The notes under the pieces: model-generated
Seen by the model: the letters and a program-made list of their open reading frames with translations, nothing else
Databases searched by the model: none
Told to the model about the DNA's origin: nothing
Shown here: piece after piece, positions 1 to 6,176 of the stretch
Layout of the letters: the number at the start of each line of letters is the position of its first letter
How positions within the stretch are numbered: position 1 is the first letter of the stretch
Assembly: GCA_005239615.1 (NCBI GenBank)
Contig: SBBR01000102.1
Coordinates: 1-11,154 of the forward strand
Direction: 5' to 3'
DNA from: an archaeon
GTDB lineage: Archaea; Iainarchaeota; Iainarchaeia; Iainarchaeales; Iainarchaeaceae
DNA: 11,154 bases
Program-made: the position numbers and the translations under genes

Positions 1-374
1 GAGTACGGCGCGCTGATAACCGGCAACCAGCTCGGCGAGCGGCAAACCAGAATGGACTTCGACTGCCAGCGTTCACGAAGGAAAAAATACCTGAGGTCGA
101 GAGGAAGGCGAATGAAGTGATTGCACAGGATTTGTCGGTTTCGATTGCGTTTGAGGAACGGGAAAAGGCTCTCTCGCGCCCCGAACTATTCAGGCTCAAG
201 GACGTGCTGCCAAAGGATATTCCTGTCCTGCGGATACTTTCCATTGGGGACTTTGATGTGCAGGCTGATGGGGGCACGCACGTTAAGGGCACAAAGGAAA
301 TCGGTGCCGTGAAAATAACCGACATGAAAAACAAAGGGGCGGAGAACAGGAGAATCTATTGGGAATTGGTTTAG
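1..374 (+). pseudogene. alaX: AlaX-type alanyl-tRNA editing protein, 3' part, with an apparent frameshift
   Basis: AlaX proteins are free-standing relatives of the alanyl-tRNA synthetase editing domain; they hydrolyse mischarged Ser- or Gly-tRNA(Ala) in the cytoplasm. The window opens inside the gene. Frame 1 reads the family-like ALITGNQLGERQTRMDFD (bases 10-63). The rest (LPAFTKEKIPEVERKANEV, then the GGTHVKGTKEIG zinc-site motif and the terminal RRIYWELV) continues in frame 3 from base 63. The two halves join perfectly if one C is restored at the GAC-CTG junction near 63, so this is a -1 frameshift. Left as it is, frame 1 stops at 118-120. A GTG at 117 can open the downstream ORF but is probably an internal codon. 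Aspartate precedes GGTH where many relatives have a zinc-ligand cysteine; I believe Asp variants exist but cannot check. The frameshift could be real decay or a sequencing error. Confidence 0.72.
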
Positions 375-417
375 TAGCAATTCTCCCTGAAAAGGAGATA
401 ACAGTCGGCACCGCCGG

Positions 418-465
418 CCGAAAACGGCGGCGAAGAACAGGCGCATTTATTGGGAGCTGGTTTAG
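418..465 (+). pseudogene. Degenerate second copy of the alaX 3' end
   Basis: Bases 436-465 translate to NRRIYWELV followed by TAG, repeating the exact C-terminus and stop of the alaX fragment that ends at 374. Over the last 36 nt the two copies differ at about six positions, and nearly all of these are synonymous. That pattern suggests both ends were once under coding selection. The similarity fades upstream of about 418, and no open frame or start joins this remnant to a full gene. It is most simply the remnant of a tandem or paralogous alaX copy. Confidence 0.6.
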
Positions 466-500
466 CACGGCTTATTTGCGAAAGCGGACGCGCGCCGTGC
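465..500 (+). other. Stem-loop after the alaX remnant
   Basis: GCACGGC (465-471) is perfectly complementary to GCCGTGC (494-500). Inside the loop, TTGC-GAAA-GCGG (476-487) can form a small hairpin with a GNRA-type tetraloop. No T-run follows, so a standard archaeal terminator is not clear. It may be an RNA structure or a remnant element. Confidence 0.3.
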
Positions 501-566
501 AGGCAGTTGCGATAGTCGAATAGCCTTCAACATAAACCACTTGGGTGATGGGCTTTAAACCAAACA

Positions 567-573
567 TTTATAA
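567..573 (+). promoter_or_regulatory. TATA-like box for vapBC
   Basis: TTTATAA lies about 34 bp upstream of the ATG at 604. A TATA-TSS spacing of about 25 bp would place the start of transcription near 595, giving a very short leader. No Shine-Dalgarno sequence precedes the ATG, which fits. Confidence 0.55.
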
Positions 574-593
574 CTAATTAGTGACCTAATTAG
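574..593 (+). promoter_or_regulatory. Candidate VapB operator: two CTAATTAG palindromes
   Basis: Two copies of the 8-bp palindrome CTAATTAG (574-581 and 586-593) are separated by TGAC, with 12 bp between centres. The site begins right after the TATA box and ends about where transcription should start. A bound repressor would block promoter use. Autoregulation by the antitoxin, alone or with toxin, is typical of VapBC. The site fits two ribbon-helix-helix dimers, but binding is inferred. Confidence 0.6.
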
Positions 594-603
594 GTGTGTT
601 TGC

Positions 604-837
604 ATGGGACAGGTAGTAATGTTCTTTGACGAAAAACACGAAAGCGCCCTCAGGAGACTTGCAAAGGAAATGTATAGGGGCAAAAAGGGCGCGATGGTGA
701 AAGTGGCTTCCGAGGGGATTGACTTGCTTGATAGGCAAAGGAATAGGTTAAGGGCATACAGGAGGATTCTGCACGAAGCGGAAAACGCGAAAAACCTTGG
801 TATTGGAACTTTCAGGAGGGAAGAAGCGTATGAATAG
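604..837 (+). CDS. vapB: VapB-like antitoxin, probable ribbon-helix-helix protein
   Basis: A 77-residue basic protein whose stop overlaps the start of a PIN-domain toxin by 8 bp. The N-terminus (QVVMFF, then two predicted helices around 10-24 and 30-44) has the short-strand plus two-helix pattern of MetJ/Arc/CopG-type DNA-binding antitoxins. The charged C-terminal third (about 45-77, ending FRREEAYE) would be the toxin-binding tail. Its role would be to neutralise the VapC RNase and repress the operon through the paired CTAATTAG site just upstream. No known subfamily was recognised, and the RHH call rests on pattern, size and position. The ATG at 604 fits the TATA spacing; the later ATG at 619 would cut into the predicted beta strand. 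Confidence 0.7.
   Translation: MGQVVMFFDEKHESALRRLAKEMYRGKKGAMVKVASEGIDLLDRQRNRLRAYRRILHEAENAKNLGIGTFRREEAYE
814..819 (+). promoter_or_regulatory. Shine-Dalgarno site for vapC
   Basis: AGGAGG lies inside the end of vapB, 10 bp before the ATG at 830. It supports that start rather than the upstream in-frame codon at 797, and points to independent initiation on the toxin cistron. Confidence 0.6.
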
Positions 838-1258
838 CGCACTTGTTGACACAAACATTCTTGTGTACATAGCCGATACGAAAGACCCAGAAAAGCACCA
901 GAGGGCGCTTGAATGGTACAGGAAACAGGAAGAGAACGATCTGCTTTTTGTTTCACTCCAAAACCTCAGGGAATTCGCCGCAATTTGCGTGAAAAAAACG
1001 AGCCTTGGAAAGGAAAAAATAGCAAAATGGATTGAGGATTACTCAAACGCGTTCTGGGTTCTGGTTGACTCTAAGGAGGATGTTGTAAAAGCCGTTGAAA
1101 TCGCAAGGGAGAATGCACTGCCATATTACGACGGGCTGATAATGGCAACAATGGAAAGGTATGACGTGGACACCATCATTACAGAAAATTCGAGGGATTT
1201 CCGAAAACACGGCAAAATAAATGTAGTTGATTTTGAAGAGCTTGAAAAATACAATTAA
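830..1258 (+). CDS. vapC: VapC-like PIN-domain ribonuclease toxin
   Basis: A 142-residue PIN-domain protein, the usual VapC size. PIN toxins are metal-dependent RNases that cleave tRNA, rRNA or mRNA when not bound by antitoxin. Visible acidic active-site residues are D7 in ALVDTN, E48 in NLREFA, D101 in YYDGLI and the ITENSRDF segment near 118-124 (N120/D123). The order and spacing are typical. The start at 830 has a good Shine-Dalgarno site and puts the first catalytic Asp at residue 7; the frame is open further upstream to 797 but that would add an atypical tail. The gene overlaps vapB by 8 bp, so the two are translationally coupled. The RNA target cannot be read from the sequence. Confidence 0.88.
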   Translation: MNSALVDTNILVYIADTKDPEKHQRALEWYRKQEENDLLFVSLQNLREFAAICVKKTSLGKEKIAKWIEDYSNAFWVLVDSKEDVVKAVEIARENALPYYDGLIMATMERYDVDTIITENSRDFRKHGKINVVDFEELEKYN

Positions 1259-1260
1259 AT
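1253..1260 (+). promoter_or_regulatory. Possible TATA box for pth2
   Basis: AATTAAAT overlaps the vapC stop codon and is centred about 28 bp before the pth2 ATG at 1284, where no Shine-Dalgarno sequence is visible. This is compatible with leaderless transcription of pth2 apart from vapBC. Confidence 0.4.
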
Positions 1261-1283
1261 CTCCATACAGACAAGTGTTTTCC

Positions 1284-1634
1284 ATGCAATTCAAGCAGGT
1301 AATAGTGGTGCGCTCTGACCTCGGCATGGGGAAGGGAAAAATCTCTGCCCAAGTCGCGCACGCCTCGCTCGAAGCCTATGAAAAGGCCAAAAAGAAAAAC
1401 CCCCAGTGGGTCGAGGCGTGGAAAGGCAGCGGTCAGGCAAAGGTCGTTGTGAAAGTCGTGGGTGCACAGAAGCTCCTGGCCCTTTTTGAAAGTGTGAAAA
1501 ACATCCTCCCTGTTGCGCTCATACACGACGCCGGCAGGACCCAAATCGAGGCCGGGAGCGTAACCTGCCTCGGCATCGGCCCCGGCCCAGAGAGCGAAAT
1601 CAATAAGTTCACTAAAGACCTCAAGTTGCTCTGA
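1284..1634 (+). CDS. pth2: Peptidyl-tRNA hydrolase, archaeal/eukaryotic type (Pth2)
   Basis: Pth2 releases peptides from prematurely dissociated peptidyl-tRNA and so recycles tRNA in the cytoplasm. The 116-residue product has the family signatures: VVRSDLGMGKGKISAQVAHA at 8-27, HDAGRTQIEAGS at 81-92 and CLGIGPGP at 95-102. The length matches archaeal Pth2 (about 115-120). The ATG at 1284 starts just before the first beta strand. The frame is open upstream to 1227, but that extension overlaps vapC and adds unconserved sequence. The stop overlaps the start of the next gene as TGATG, so the two are probably co-transcribed. Confidence 0.93.
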   Translation: MQFKQVIVVRSDLGMGKGKISAQVAHASLEAYEKAKKKNPQWVEAWKGSGQAKVVVKVVGAQKLLALFESVKNILPVALIHDAGRTQIEAGSVTCLGIGPGPESEINKFTKDLKLL

Positions 1635-1861
1635 TGAAGCTGCACAAAAAAATGTTTTATGCGGGAATTGCACTGCTTGCCATTTTCATGGCTGTCGCGC
1701 TGCTAGGAATGTTCGGCTCCTTGCAAAAGGCATTCCTGGTAAAGGACATCTTCTCCGGCAGCAGCCCGCTGGGCGTGATGGCTGTGTTCGCCATTCTAAT
1801 TTTCGCCGGGATTTACTTCCTCAAGGCGGGCGGACAAATAATCAAGGGCGCCATTAGGTAA
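1634..1861 (+). CDS. Small two-helix membrane protein
   Basis: A 75-residue protein with a short basic N-terminus (MKLHKK) and two hydrophobic segments, about residues 8-28 and 46-66, joined by a short loop containing FSGSSPLG. The last residues (KAGGQIIKGAIR) are basic. It is translationally coupled to pth2 by a TGATG overlap and followed 29 bp later by a GTPase gene, so it sits inside a probable three-gene operon. I do not recognise the family. It has no obvious catalytic residue and no charged residues within the membrane segments. Confidence 0.72.
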   Translation: MKLHKKMFYAGIALLAIFMAVALLGMFGSLQKAFLVKDIFSGSSPLGVMAVFAILIFAGIYFLKAGGQIIKGAIR

Positions 1862-1890
1862 GCCATTGCGAGATTGTCAGGGTTGGGTGC

Positions 1891-2661
1891 ATGGGCTACT
1901 GGGAAACCGTGAAAAAGGTCGTGGACGAGGCCGACATTGTTATAGAGGTGCTAGATGCGCGCTTCCCAGCAAAGAGCCGGAATGCAGAGCTCGAGAGGCT
2001 TGTGAAGGGCAAGGGGAAAAAGCTCATTCTGCTGCTCAACAAGACCGACCTGATTGGAAGGGAGGCAGCGGCATTGCACAGGAAGGCGATGGGCCAGAAC
2101 TGCATTTTTTCCTCGGCAGCAAACAGGCAGGGGACATCCAGCCTGCGCAAGAAAATCGGCGAGCTCTCGGAAGGGCGAACAGCAAAGGTCGCAATTGTCG
2201 GCTATCCTAATGTGGGCAAGAGCAGCATAATCAATGTGCTCAGCAGGAAAAGGGCGGCGCGCACATCCTCGTGGGCGGGTTTCACAAAGGGCGTGCAGTT
2301 CGTGCGCGTGAGCCACAGGGTGATGCTGATTGACACCCCTGGGGTGATTCAGGTAGATGACAAGGACGAAACCCTAATGGTGATGCTGGGCTCTAAGAAC
2401 CTCGAGCAGGTTAAGGACCTCGAATCAACAGGCGTGGAAATCGCGGACACCCTGCTCAAGAGCAACCACAAGGGCCTTTGCGCGCACTATAATGTGTATG
2501 GGGCAAAGGACGGGGAGGAGTTCCTGGACAGGCTCGCGATTGCACGGAACAGGCTCCTGAAGGGAGGAAGGCCTGACCTGAACGCCGCGGTGAGGATAAT
2601 CATTAACGACCTGCAGAAAGGGAACCTTGGCTTGCACAGAAACCATAAAAACAAGAAATGA
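1891..2661 (+). CDS. Circularly permuted GTPase of the YlqF/RbgA/Lsg1-like (MMR1-HSR1) class
   Basis: A 256-residue cytoplasmic GTPase with its motifs in permuted order: the DAR motif LDARFPAKSRN (21-31), G4 NKTD (50-53), G5-like SSA (74-76), G1/P-loop GYPNVGKSS (104-112), G2 Thr in GFTKG (about 132) and G3 DTPG (148-151). Members of this class are ribosome-assembly factors; bacterial RbgA/YlqF acts on the large subunit and yeast relatives in 60S maturation. A role in archaeal large-subunit assembly is inferred. Past the G domain a helical region runs to about 245 and ends in a basic tail (HRNHKNKK), suitable for RNA contact. The protein is shorter than many relatives but no motif is missing. 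Proximity to pth2 places it in a translation-related cluster. Confidence 0.9.
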   Translation: MGYWETVKKVVDEADIVIEVLDARFPAKSRNAELERLVKGKGKKLILLLNKTDLIGREAAALHRKAMGQNCIFSSAANRQGTSSLRKKIGELSEGRTAKVAIVGYPNVGKSSIINVLSRKRAARTSSWAGFTKGVQFVRVSHRVMLIDTPGVIQVDDKDETLMVMLGSKNLEQVKDLESTGVEIADTLLKSNHKGLCAHYNVYGAKDGEEFLDRLAIARNRLLKGGRPDLNAAVRIIINDLQKGNLGLHRNHKNKK

Positions 2662-2835
2662 ACTGATGTCACGCTAGTGCTGCACACACAAACACTGCTT
2701 ACCTTGCTGGGCTAAGGTCTGGCATATCATGTGACTGCAACATCCGCCATTGTAGTGTGAGGCCAAAGGCCAGCAAGTCCTACCGAGCAGAGCGAGGTAG
2801 TACTGGTCTGGCGCGGACCCTTCGCCTAGGTAAAG
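2662..2835 (+). ncRNA. Candidate structured non-coding RNA, family not recognised
   Basis: There is no credible ORF here, but there are several complementary segments. CTTGCTGG (2703-2710) pairs perfectly with CCAGCAAG (2770-2777). Nested inside, ACTGCAA (2734-2740) pairs with TTGTAGT (2750-2756) with one G-U. Next come CTACC/GGTAG (2780-2784/2796-2800) and GGTC/GACC (2805-2808/2816-2819). A TATA-like CATAAAAAC in the end of the GTPase gene (about 2643-2651) could start an RNA near 2672. The next gene has its own TATA box at 2837, so this need not be its leader. I compared it by eye with 5S rRNA, SRP RNA, RNase P RNA and H/ACA RNA and found no convincing match. Strand and ends are uncertain. 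Confidence 0.33.
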
Positions 2836-2836
2836 G

Positions 2837-2845
2837 TTTAAAATA
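2837..2845 (+). promoter_or_regulatory. TATA-like box for the coiled-coil operon
   Basis: TTTAAAATA is centred about 28 bp before the ATG at 2869. No Shine-Dalgarno sequence precedes that ATG, so a leaderless or near-leaderless transcript is likely. Confidence 0.5.
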
Positions 2846-2868
2846 AAGAATTCCCACATTAAAGCAGC

Positions 2869-3528
2869 ATGAGGCAGGTGAAGCGCAGGCCAGTTCCGGG
2901 GTTATTCATATTCATATTCGCGGCCCTGACAGCGCTGCTGGCATACCTCCTCTTCTTCAACACAGGCATCGAGATCAGGGAGCAGGTCAATCCATTCAGC
3001 GGCGGAAAGGACGTGTTTGTGGTGAACACAACCGACAGGGTCATTAACAATGTCCAGGTGAAGTACAAGGCCGGCGGAGAGGAGGGAGACCTCAACGCAA
3101 TCGCCCTGCTCGCACCCAAGGAAAAGAGGCAGCTCGACATGTCCATCATTGGGGAGAGGAAAGTCAGAATTGTGGTGCAGGCGCCGTTCCACCTCTGGAT
3201 TGAGAAGGAAATTGACCTGAGGACCTCCACGAAAAAACCTATAAGCATCGGCATGCCGGCAGCTGCCGAGATAGGAAAGCCATTTGAATTCTCGGCCGAG
3301 GTATGCAACTACCAGCAAGCCGAGATGAATGTGAAGGTCGAGGAAATCCACGAGCCACTGGTGTTTTTCTCCCCTAACGGAGAGGACTCATTCACGCTGA
3401 ATAGGGATGAGTGCAGGAAAATAGGCTATAGGCTGGTTCCAGGCAAACAGGGCGAGACCACTATATATTTTAATGTCAACTTCGCAAATACTAACCAGCA
3501 GTTCCAAAAGGTCGTGAGTGTCAGGTAA
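2869..3528 (+). CDS. Membrane-anchored beta-rich extracytoplasmic protein, unknown function
   Basis: A 219-residue protein. A basic N-terminus (MRQVKRRP) leads into one hydrophobic helix at about 11-30, so the rest probably faces outward. Residues 35-219 are rich in short alternating hydrophobic strands with Asn/Thr-rich turns, as in Ig-like or CARDB-type adhesion domains; two such domains may lie at about 35-120 and 125-219. Cys146 and Cys182 could form a disulfide. The final stretch (ETTIYFNVNFANTNQQFQKVVSVR) looks like closing strands of a sandwich. Its stop overlaps the next start as TAATG, so it is tightly coupled to the 654-residue coiled-coil protein and the two products probably work together. 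Family not recognised. Confidence 0.75.
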   Translation: MRQVKRRPVPGLFIFIFAALTALLAYLLFFNTGIEIREQVNPFSGGKDVFVVNTTDRVINNVQVKYKAGGEEGDLNAIALLAPKEKRQLDMSIIGERKVRIVVQAPFHLWIEKEIDLRTSTKKPISIGMPAAAEIGKPFEFSAEVCNYQQAEMNVKVEEIHEPLVFFSPNGEDSFTLNRDECRKIGYRLVPGKQGETTIYFNVNFANTNQQFQKVVSVR

Positions 3529-5492
3529 TGGACAGAAAAGACATCAGCATAATCGAAATCATCGAAAAGATGGTCGGCGAGGGCGAGCCAGACGAGCGCA
3601 TAGTCAAGACGCTGAAGGACCTCGGCGTGCCTGAGGAGAAGGCTGAGAAGCTGCTCAGGATTGCACAGGCCGACACATTCTCCATCCTGAGGAGGGAGGT
3701 TAAAAAGATTGTCGAACAGCAGCTCGAACAGGAAAAGCCCGTCCTCAAGAAGTTCATTGAGGAAGAGGCGATGAGCGTTGCCAGCGAGACAAGACAGCAA
3801 GTCACGAGGGCGGTTATCAGCGACCTCAAGGAGTACGAGCAGGACATAACAGGGCAAAGCCGCACATTCCAGGAGCAGATAAAGGAGAACGTCCTGCGCG
3901 TGAACGAGCTGAACGAGAAGGTCAAGGTGAAGCTCAACGAGCTCGGCGATGCTGTAAAGGCAATACAGACCGGCAAGGTCGGGCCGCTGAGCCCGGAGGA
4001 CGTGAGGACGCTCCAGACCGTGAAGGCGCAGATGGCCCAGCTCAACGAGACAGTGAGACAGGTGCAGAGCACCAAGGCAGAGGCAAAGCAGCTCCAGCCC
4101 CTGACCAATGAGCTCAGGCAGTTGCAGGAAGTCAAGGCGAGGATGAACACGCTCGCGGATTCTTTAAGGCAGATACAGAACAAGCCTATTGCAGCGGCCA
4201 GCACAGACCTTGCGAAGCAGATGCAGGAAATGAGGGCAAAGATGCAGGAGCTCGGCGAGGCGCTGAAGGAGGCGCAGGGCGCAAAGCATGCACAGTTCAG
4301 CGCGGAAGACCTGAAGCAGATGCAGGCAGTCAGGGCGCAGATAGGGCAGCTCAACGAAACCGTAAAGCAGCTGCAGGCGAGCAAGGTTGAGGCAAAGCAG
4401 CTCCAGCCTCTCATGGAAGAACTCGGGCAAGTGCAGGAAGTCAAGGCGAGGATGAACTCAATTGCAGACCTCCTAAGGCAGATACAGGGCAGGCCTGCAG
4501 GCGCTTCCATCGACCAGGGAAAGCAGATAGAGGAGATGAAGGTGCGAATGGGCCAGATGGCCGACGCCATAAGGCAGATGCAGGCGAAGCCACACGCAGG
4601 AGGCGCTGACTCGAGACAGGTACAGGAGTTACGCACAAGGACAGCGCAGCTCTCGGATGTACTGTCGCATCTGCAGGGCAGCAGGCAGACCCTTAGCGCT
4701 GATGAGATGAAGCAGGTGCAGGAAATAAGGACGAGGATAACAAGGATGGGCGAAAGCGTGAAGGAACTTGAGCAGATGAAGGACGCGCCGAAGCAGCTGC
4801 AGGAAATAAGGACGAAGCTTGGCCAGGTTGGAGACACTGTGAAGCAGCTTGAGCAGGTCAGGGAAACGCCGAGGCAGGTGCAGGAGCTAAGGGCAAGGGT
4901 AGGCCAGCTCGCTGATGTCCTCTCGCAGATGCAGGCAAGCAAGCAGGCAAGCAGCGCGGAAGAGGCGAAGCAAGTGCAGGAAATAAGGGCAAGAATAGCG
5001 CAGATGGGCGAAAGCGTGAAGGAACTTGAGCAGGTGAGGGACGCGCCGAAGCAGCTGCAGGAGATTAGGTCACAGCTCGGCCAGATATCCGAGGCAGTGA
5101 AGCGCGTCGAGCCCTACAAGGACCAGTCGAGGCTCCTCATGGAGATGAGGGGAAGAATTTTCGAGCTGAACGAGAAGGTCAAGCTTGTGCAGAACAGGCA
5201 ACTGAGGGCGGAGAAAGGCATCGAAGCGCCGAAGCCTATGTCATGGGGCAGCCACTCCAGGATGGTCGCGGACATTCTCTGGGGGTTTGGCCTCATCTTC
5301 GGCCTCGCGAACCTTTATTTCCTCTACAACGTCTTCGGCAAGCCCCTAAGCATTGACTCGCTCATAGTGATGACAGTGATGGCGCTGCTCACGATAACCA
5401 TGCTCTTCTTGGCCACTGAGATGCAACCGGAAGCGGAAGTGACGCTCGCGAACCTCAAGCCGATAACCGCTACAGGGCCGATGAGAAAGTAA
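3528..5492 (+). CDS. Large repeat-containing coiled-coil protein with two C-terminal membrane helices
   Basis: A 654-residue protein. Residues 1-46 form a small helical domain (DERIVKTLKDLGVPEEKAEKLLRIA looks UBA-like in pattern only). Residues 50-560 are almost unbroken Gln/Glu/Lys/Arg-rich helix with heptad-like hydrophobics, consistent with a long coiled-coil rod. Residues about 581-603 and 611-632 are membrane helices with a short tail, so the rod and N-terminal domain probably lie on one side, most likely the cytoplasm. The rod contains two nested duplications: about 102-103 residues (156-258 and 259-360) and 86 residues (362-447 and 448-533, with shared words such as QVQELR and MGESVKELEQ). 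There is no cysteine and no catalytic motif. Translation is coupled to the upstream anchored protein through TAATG. A scaffold or spacer role at the membrane is inferred; no known family was recognised. Confidence 0.85.
   Translation: MDRKDISIIEIIEKMVGEGEPDERIVKTLKDLGVPEEKAEKLLRIAQADTFSILRREVKKIVEQQLEQEKPVLKKFIEEEAMSVASETRQQVTRAVISDLKEYEQDITGQSRTFQEQIKENVLRVNELNEKVKVKLNELGDAVKAIQTGKVGPLSPEDVRTLQTVKAQMAQLNETVRQVQSTKAEAKQLQPLTNELRQLQEVKARMNTLADSLRQIQNKPIAAASTDLAKQMQEMRAKMQELGEALKEAQGAKHAQFSAEDLKQMQAVRAQIGQLNETVKQLQASKVEAKQLQPLMEELGQVQEVKARMNSIADLLRQIQGRPAGASIDQGKQIEEMKVRMGQMADAIRQMQAKPHAGGADSRQVQELRTRTAQLSDVLSHLQGSRQTLSADEMKQVQEIRTRITRMGESVKELEQMKDAPKQLQEIRTKLGQVGDTVKQLEQVRETPRQVQELRARVGQLADVLSQMQASKQASSAEEAKQVQEIRARIAQMGESVKELEQVRDAPKQLQEIRSQLGQISEAVKRVEPYKDQSRLLMEMRGRIFELNEKVKLVQNRQLRAEKGIEAPKPMSWGSHSRMVADILWGFGLIFGLANLYFLYNVFGKPLSIDSLIVMTVMALLTITMLFLATEMQPEAEVTLANLKPITATGPMRK
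3993..4610 (+). repeat. Tandem in-frame duplication in the coiled-coil gene, unit about 309 bp
   Basis: Copies at 3993-4301 and about 4302-4610 share blocks such as QLNETV, EAKQLQPL and QEVKARMN. At DNA level GTCAAGGCGAGGATGAAC recurs exactly 309 bp apart (4131 and 4440). One codon gap is needed near the end of the unit. Confidence 0.8.
4611..5126 (+). repeat. Second in-frame duplication in the coiled-coil gene, unit 258 bp
   Basis: Copies at 4611-4868 and 4869-5126 (86 residues each) share RQVQELR, KQVQEIR, MGESVKELEQ and DAPKQLQEIR in the same order and spacing. Shorter units of roughly 30-35 residues are visible inside, so the rod grew by repeated duplication. Confidence 0.8.
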
Positions 5493-5549
5493 GAAGAAAA
5501 GCCTGTTCCAGTTCTCATGCGCCGCCACAGGCAAATATGGGCGAGCAGT

Positions 5550-6089
5550 TCACTTTAATTCAAAGCGCGCCTTCGAACCCCCGTATTGCACGATATATTT
5601 TCCCGTAGGGGCGTTTACCGTGACATAATTTCGTATTTCGCGCCCAAGGAATATGTCATCCTGTCCAGCTTTGCACGAACTGACCTTGCCCTGCGGCTCC
5701 AGCATTTTCCTGTCCCACTCATAATCGATTGATCTGTTGTAGAACTCCGGTGGGAATAGAGTCCATACCACATCGCAATGGTATGCCCCGCCGAACAATT
5801 TCCCGTCAAGACAAAACTGGCTGCCAAAACTGTAAACCACCTTTCTGTGGTTTATGCTTTTGGATTCCTCGCCATGCACCTCGTATATCATGAGATCCGG
5901 AGTTGCTCGACAGTTTTGCCACAAAAGCTGGATTGAACCATAATTTATTTTGACGTTTTCACCCTGCAAATAGGTCGTTTTGTCGGTTGAAACCCAGGTA
6001 ACCGGAAAATCACTCAGGGCGATAACCACCGCGGAAATCAGTGCAGCAACCGTAAGGGCTGCGACCAAAACACAATGTATTTTCATCAT
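5550..6089 (-). CDS. Secreted or membrane-anchored cysteine-containing protein, unknown function
   Basis: A 179-residue product from the ATG at 6089. The start is chosen because a TATA-like TTAAAAG (6116-6110 on the minus strand) lies about 24 bp upstream and because MMKIHC begins the hydrophobic segment (about 4-26); the frame is open to 6140 but that would put 17 extra residues ahead of the signal. The exported part carries four cysteines (C60, C93, C105, C139), enough for two disulfides. It begins with YLQGENVKINYG, which resembles the first strand of an Ig-like or bacterial-type surface domain, and ends with a strand-like GKYIVQYGG...RFELK. It is convergent with the coiled-coil gene. Family not recognised. 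Confidence 0.7.
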   Translation of the reverse strand: MMKIHCVLVAALTVAALISAVVIALSDFPVTWVSTDKTTYLQGENVKINYGSIQLLWQNCRATPDLMIYEVHGEESKSINHRKVVYSFGSQFCLDGKLFGGAYHCDVVWTLFPPEFYNRSIDYEWDRKMLEPQGKVSSCKAGQDDIFLGREIRNYVTVNAPTGKYIVQYGGSKARFELK

Positions 6090-6109
6090 GTGAAGAATGA
6101 CCCAACCTA

Positions 6110-6116
6110 CTTTTAA
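6110..6116 (-). promoter_or_regulatory. TATA-like box for the 5550-6089 gene
   Basis: TTAAAAG on the minus strand, preceded by an AT/C-rich BRE-like stretch, is centred 24 bp upstream of the ATG at 6089. No Shine-Dalgarno sequence is present, which fits a leaderless message. Confidence 0.45.
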
Positions 6117-6176
6117 TTCGGTTGAAATTATTAGTGGCAAGGCTAACTATTTGCTCTCCCGGTGCAGGCTCCAGAA

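Noticed and set aside
2662..2835. 5S rRNA, SRP RNA, RNase P RNA or H/ACA RNA
   Set aside because: A word like AGTACTGG recalls 5S rRNA, but the conserved loop C and terminal helix are absent. No SRP GGAA/AGCA motif, no RNase P core motif and no ACA box at the expected place were seen.
3521..4942. Long minus-strand open frame opposite the coiled-coil gene (473 codons)
   Set aside because: It is rich in Cys and Ser in a pattern produced by reading Gln/Glu/Arg-rich codons backwards, has no promoter, and the plus strand has a coherent coiled-coil protein.
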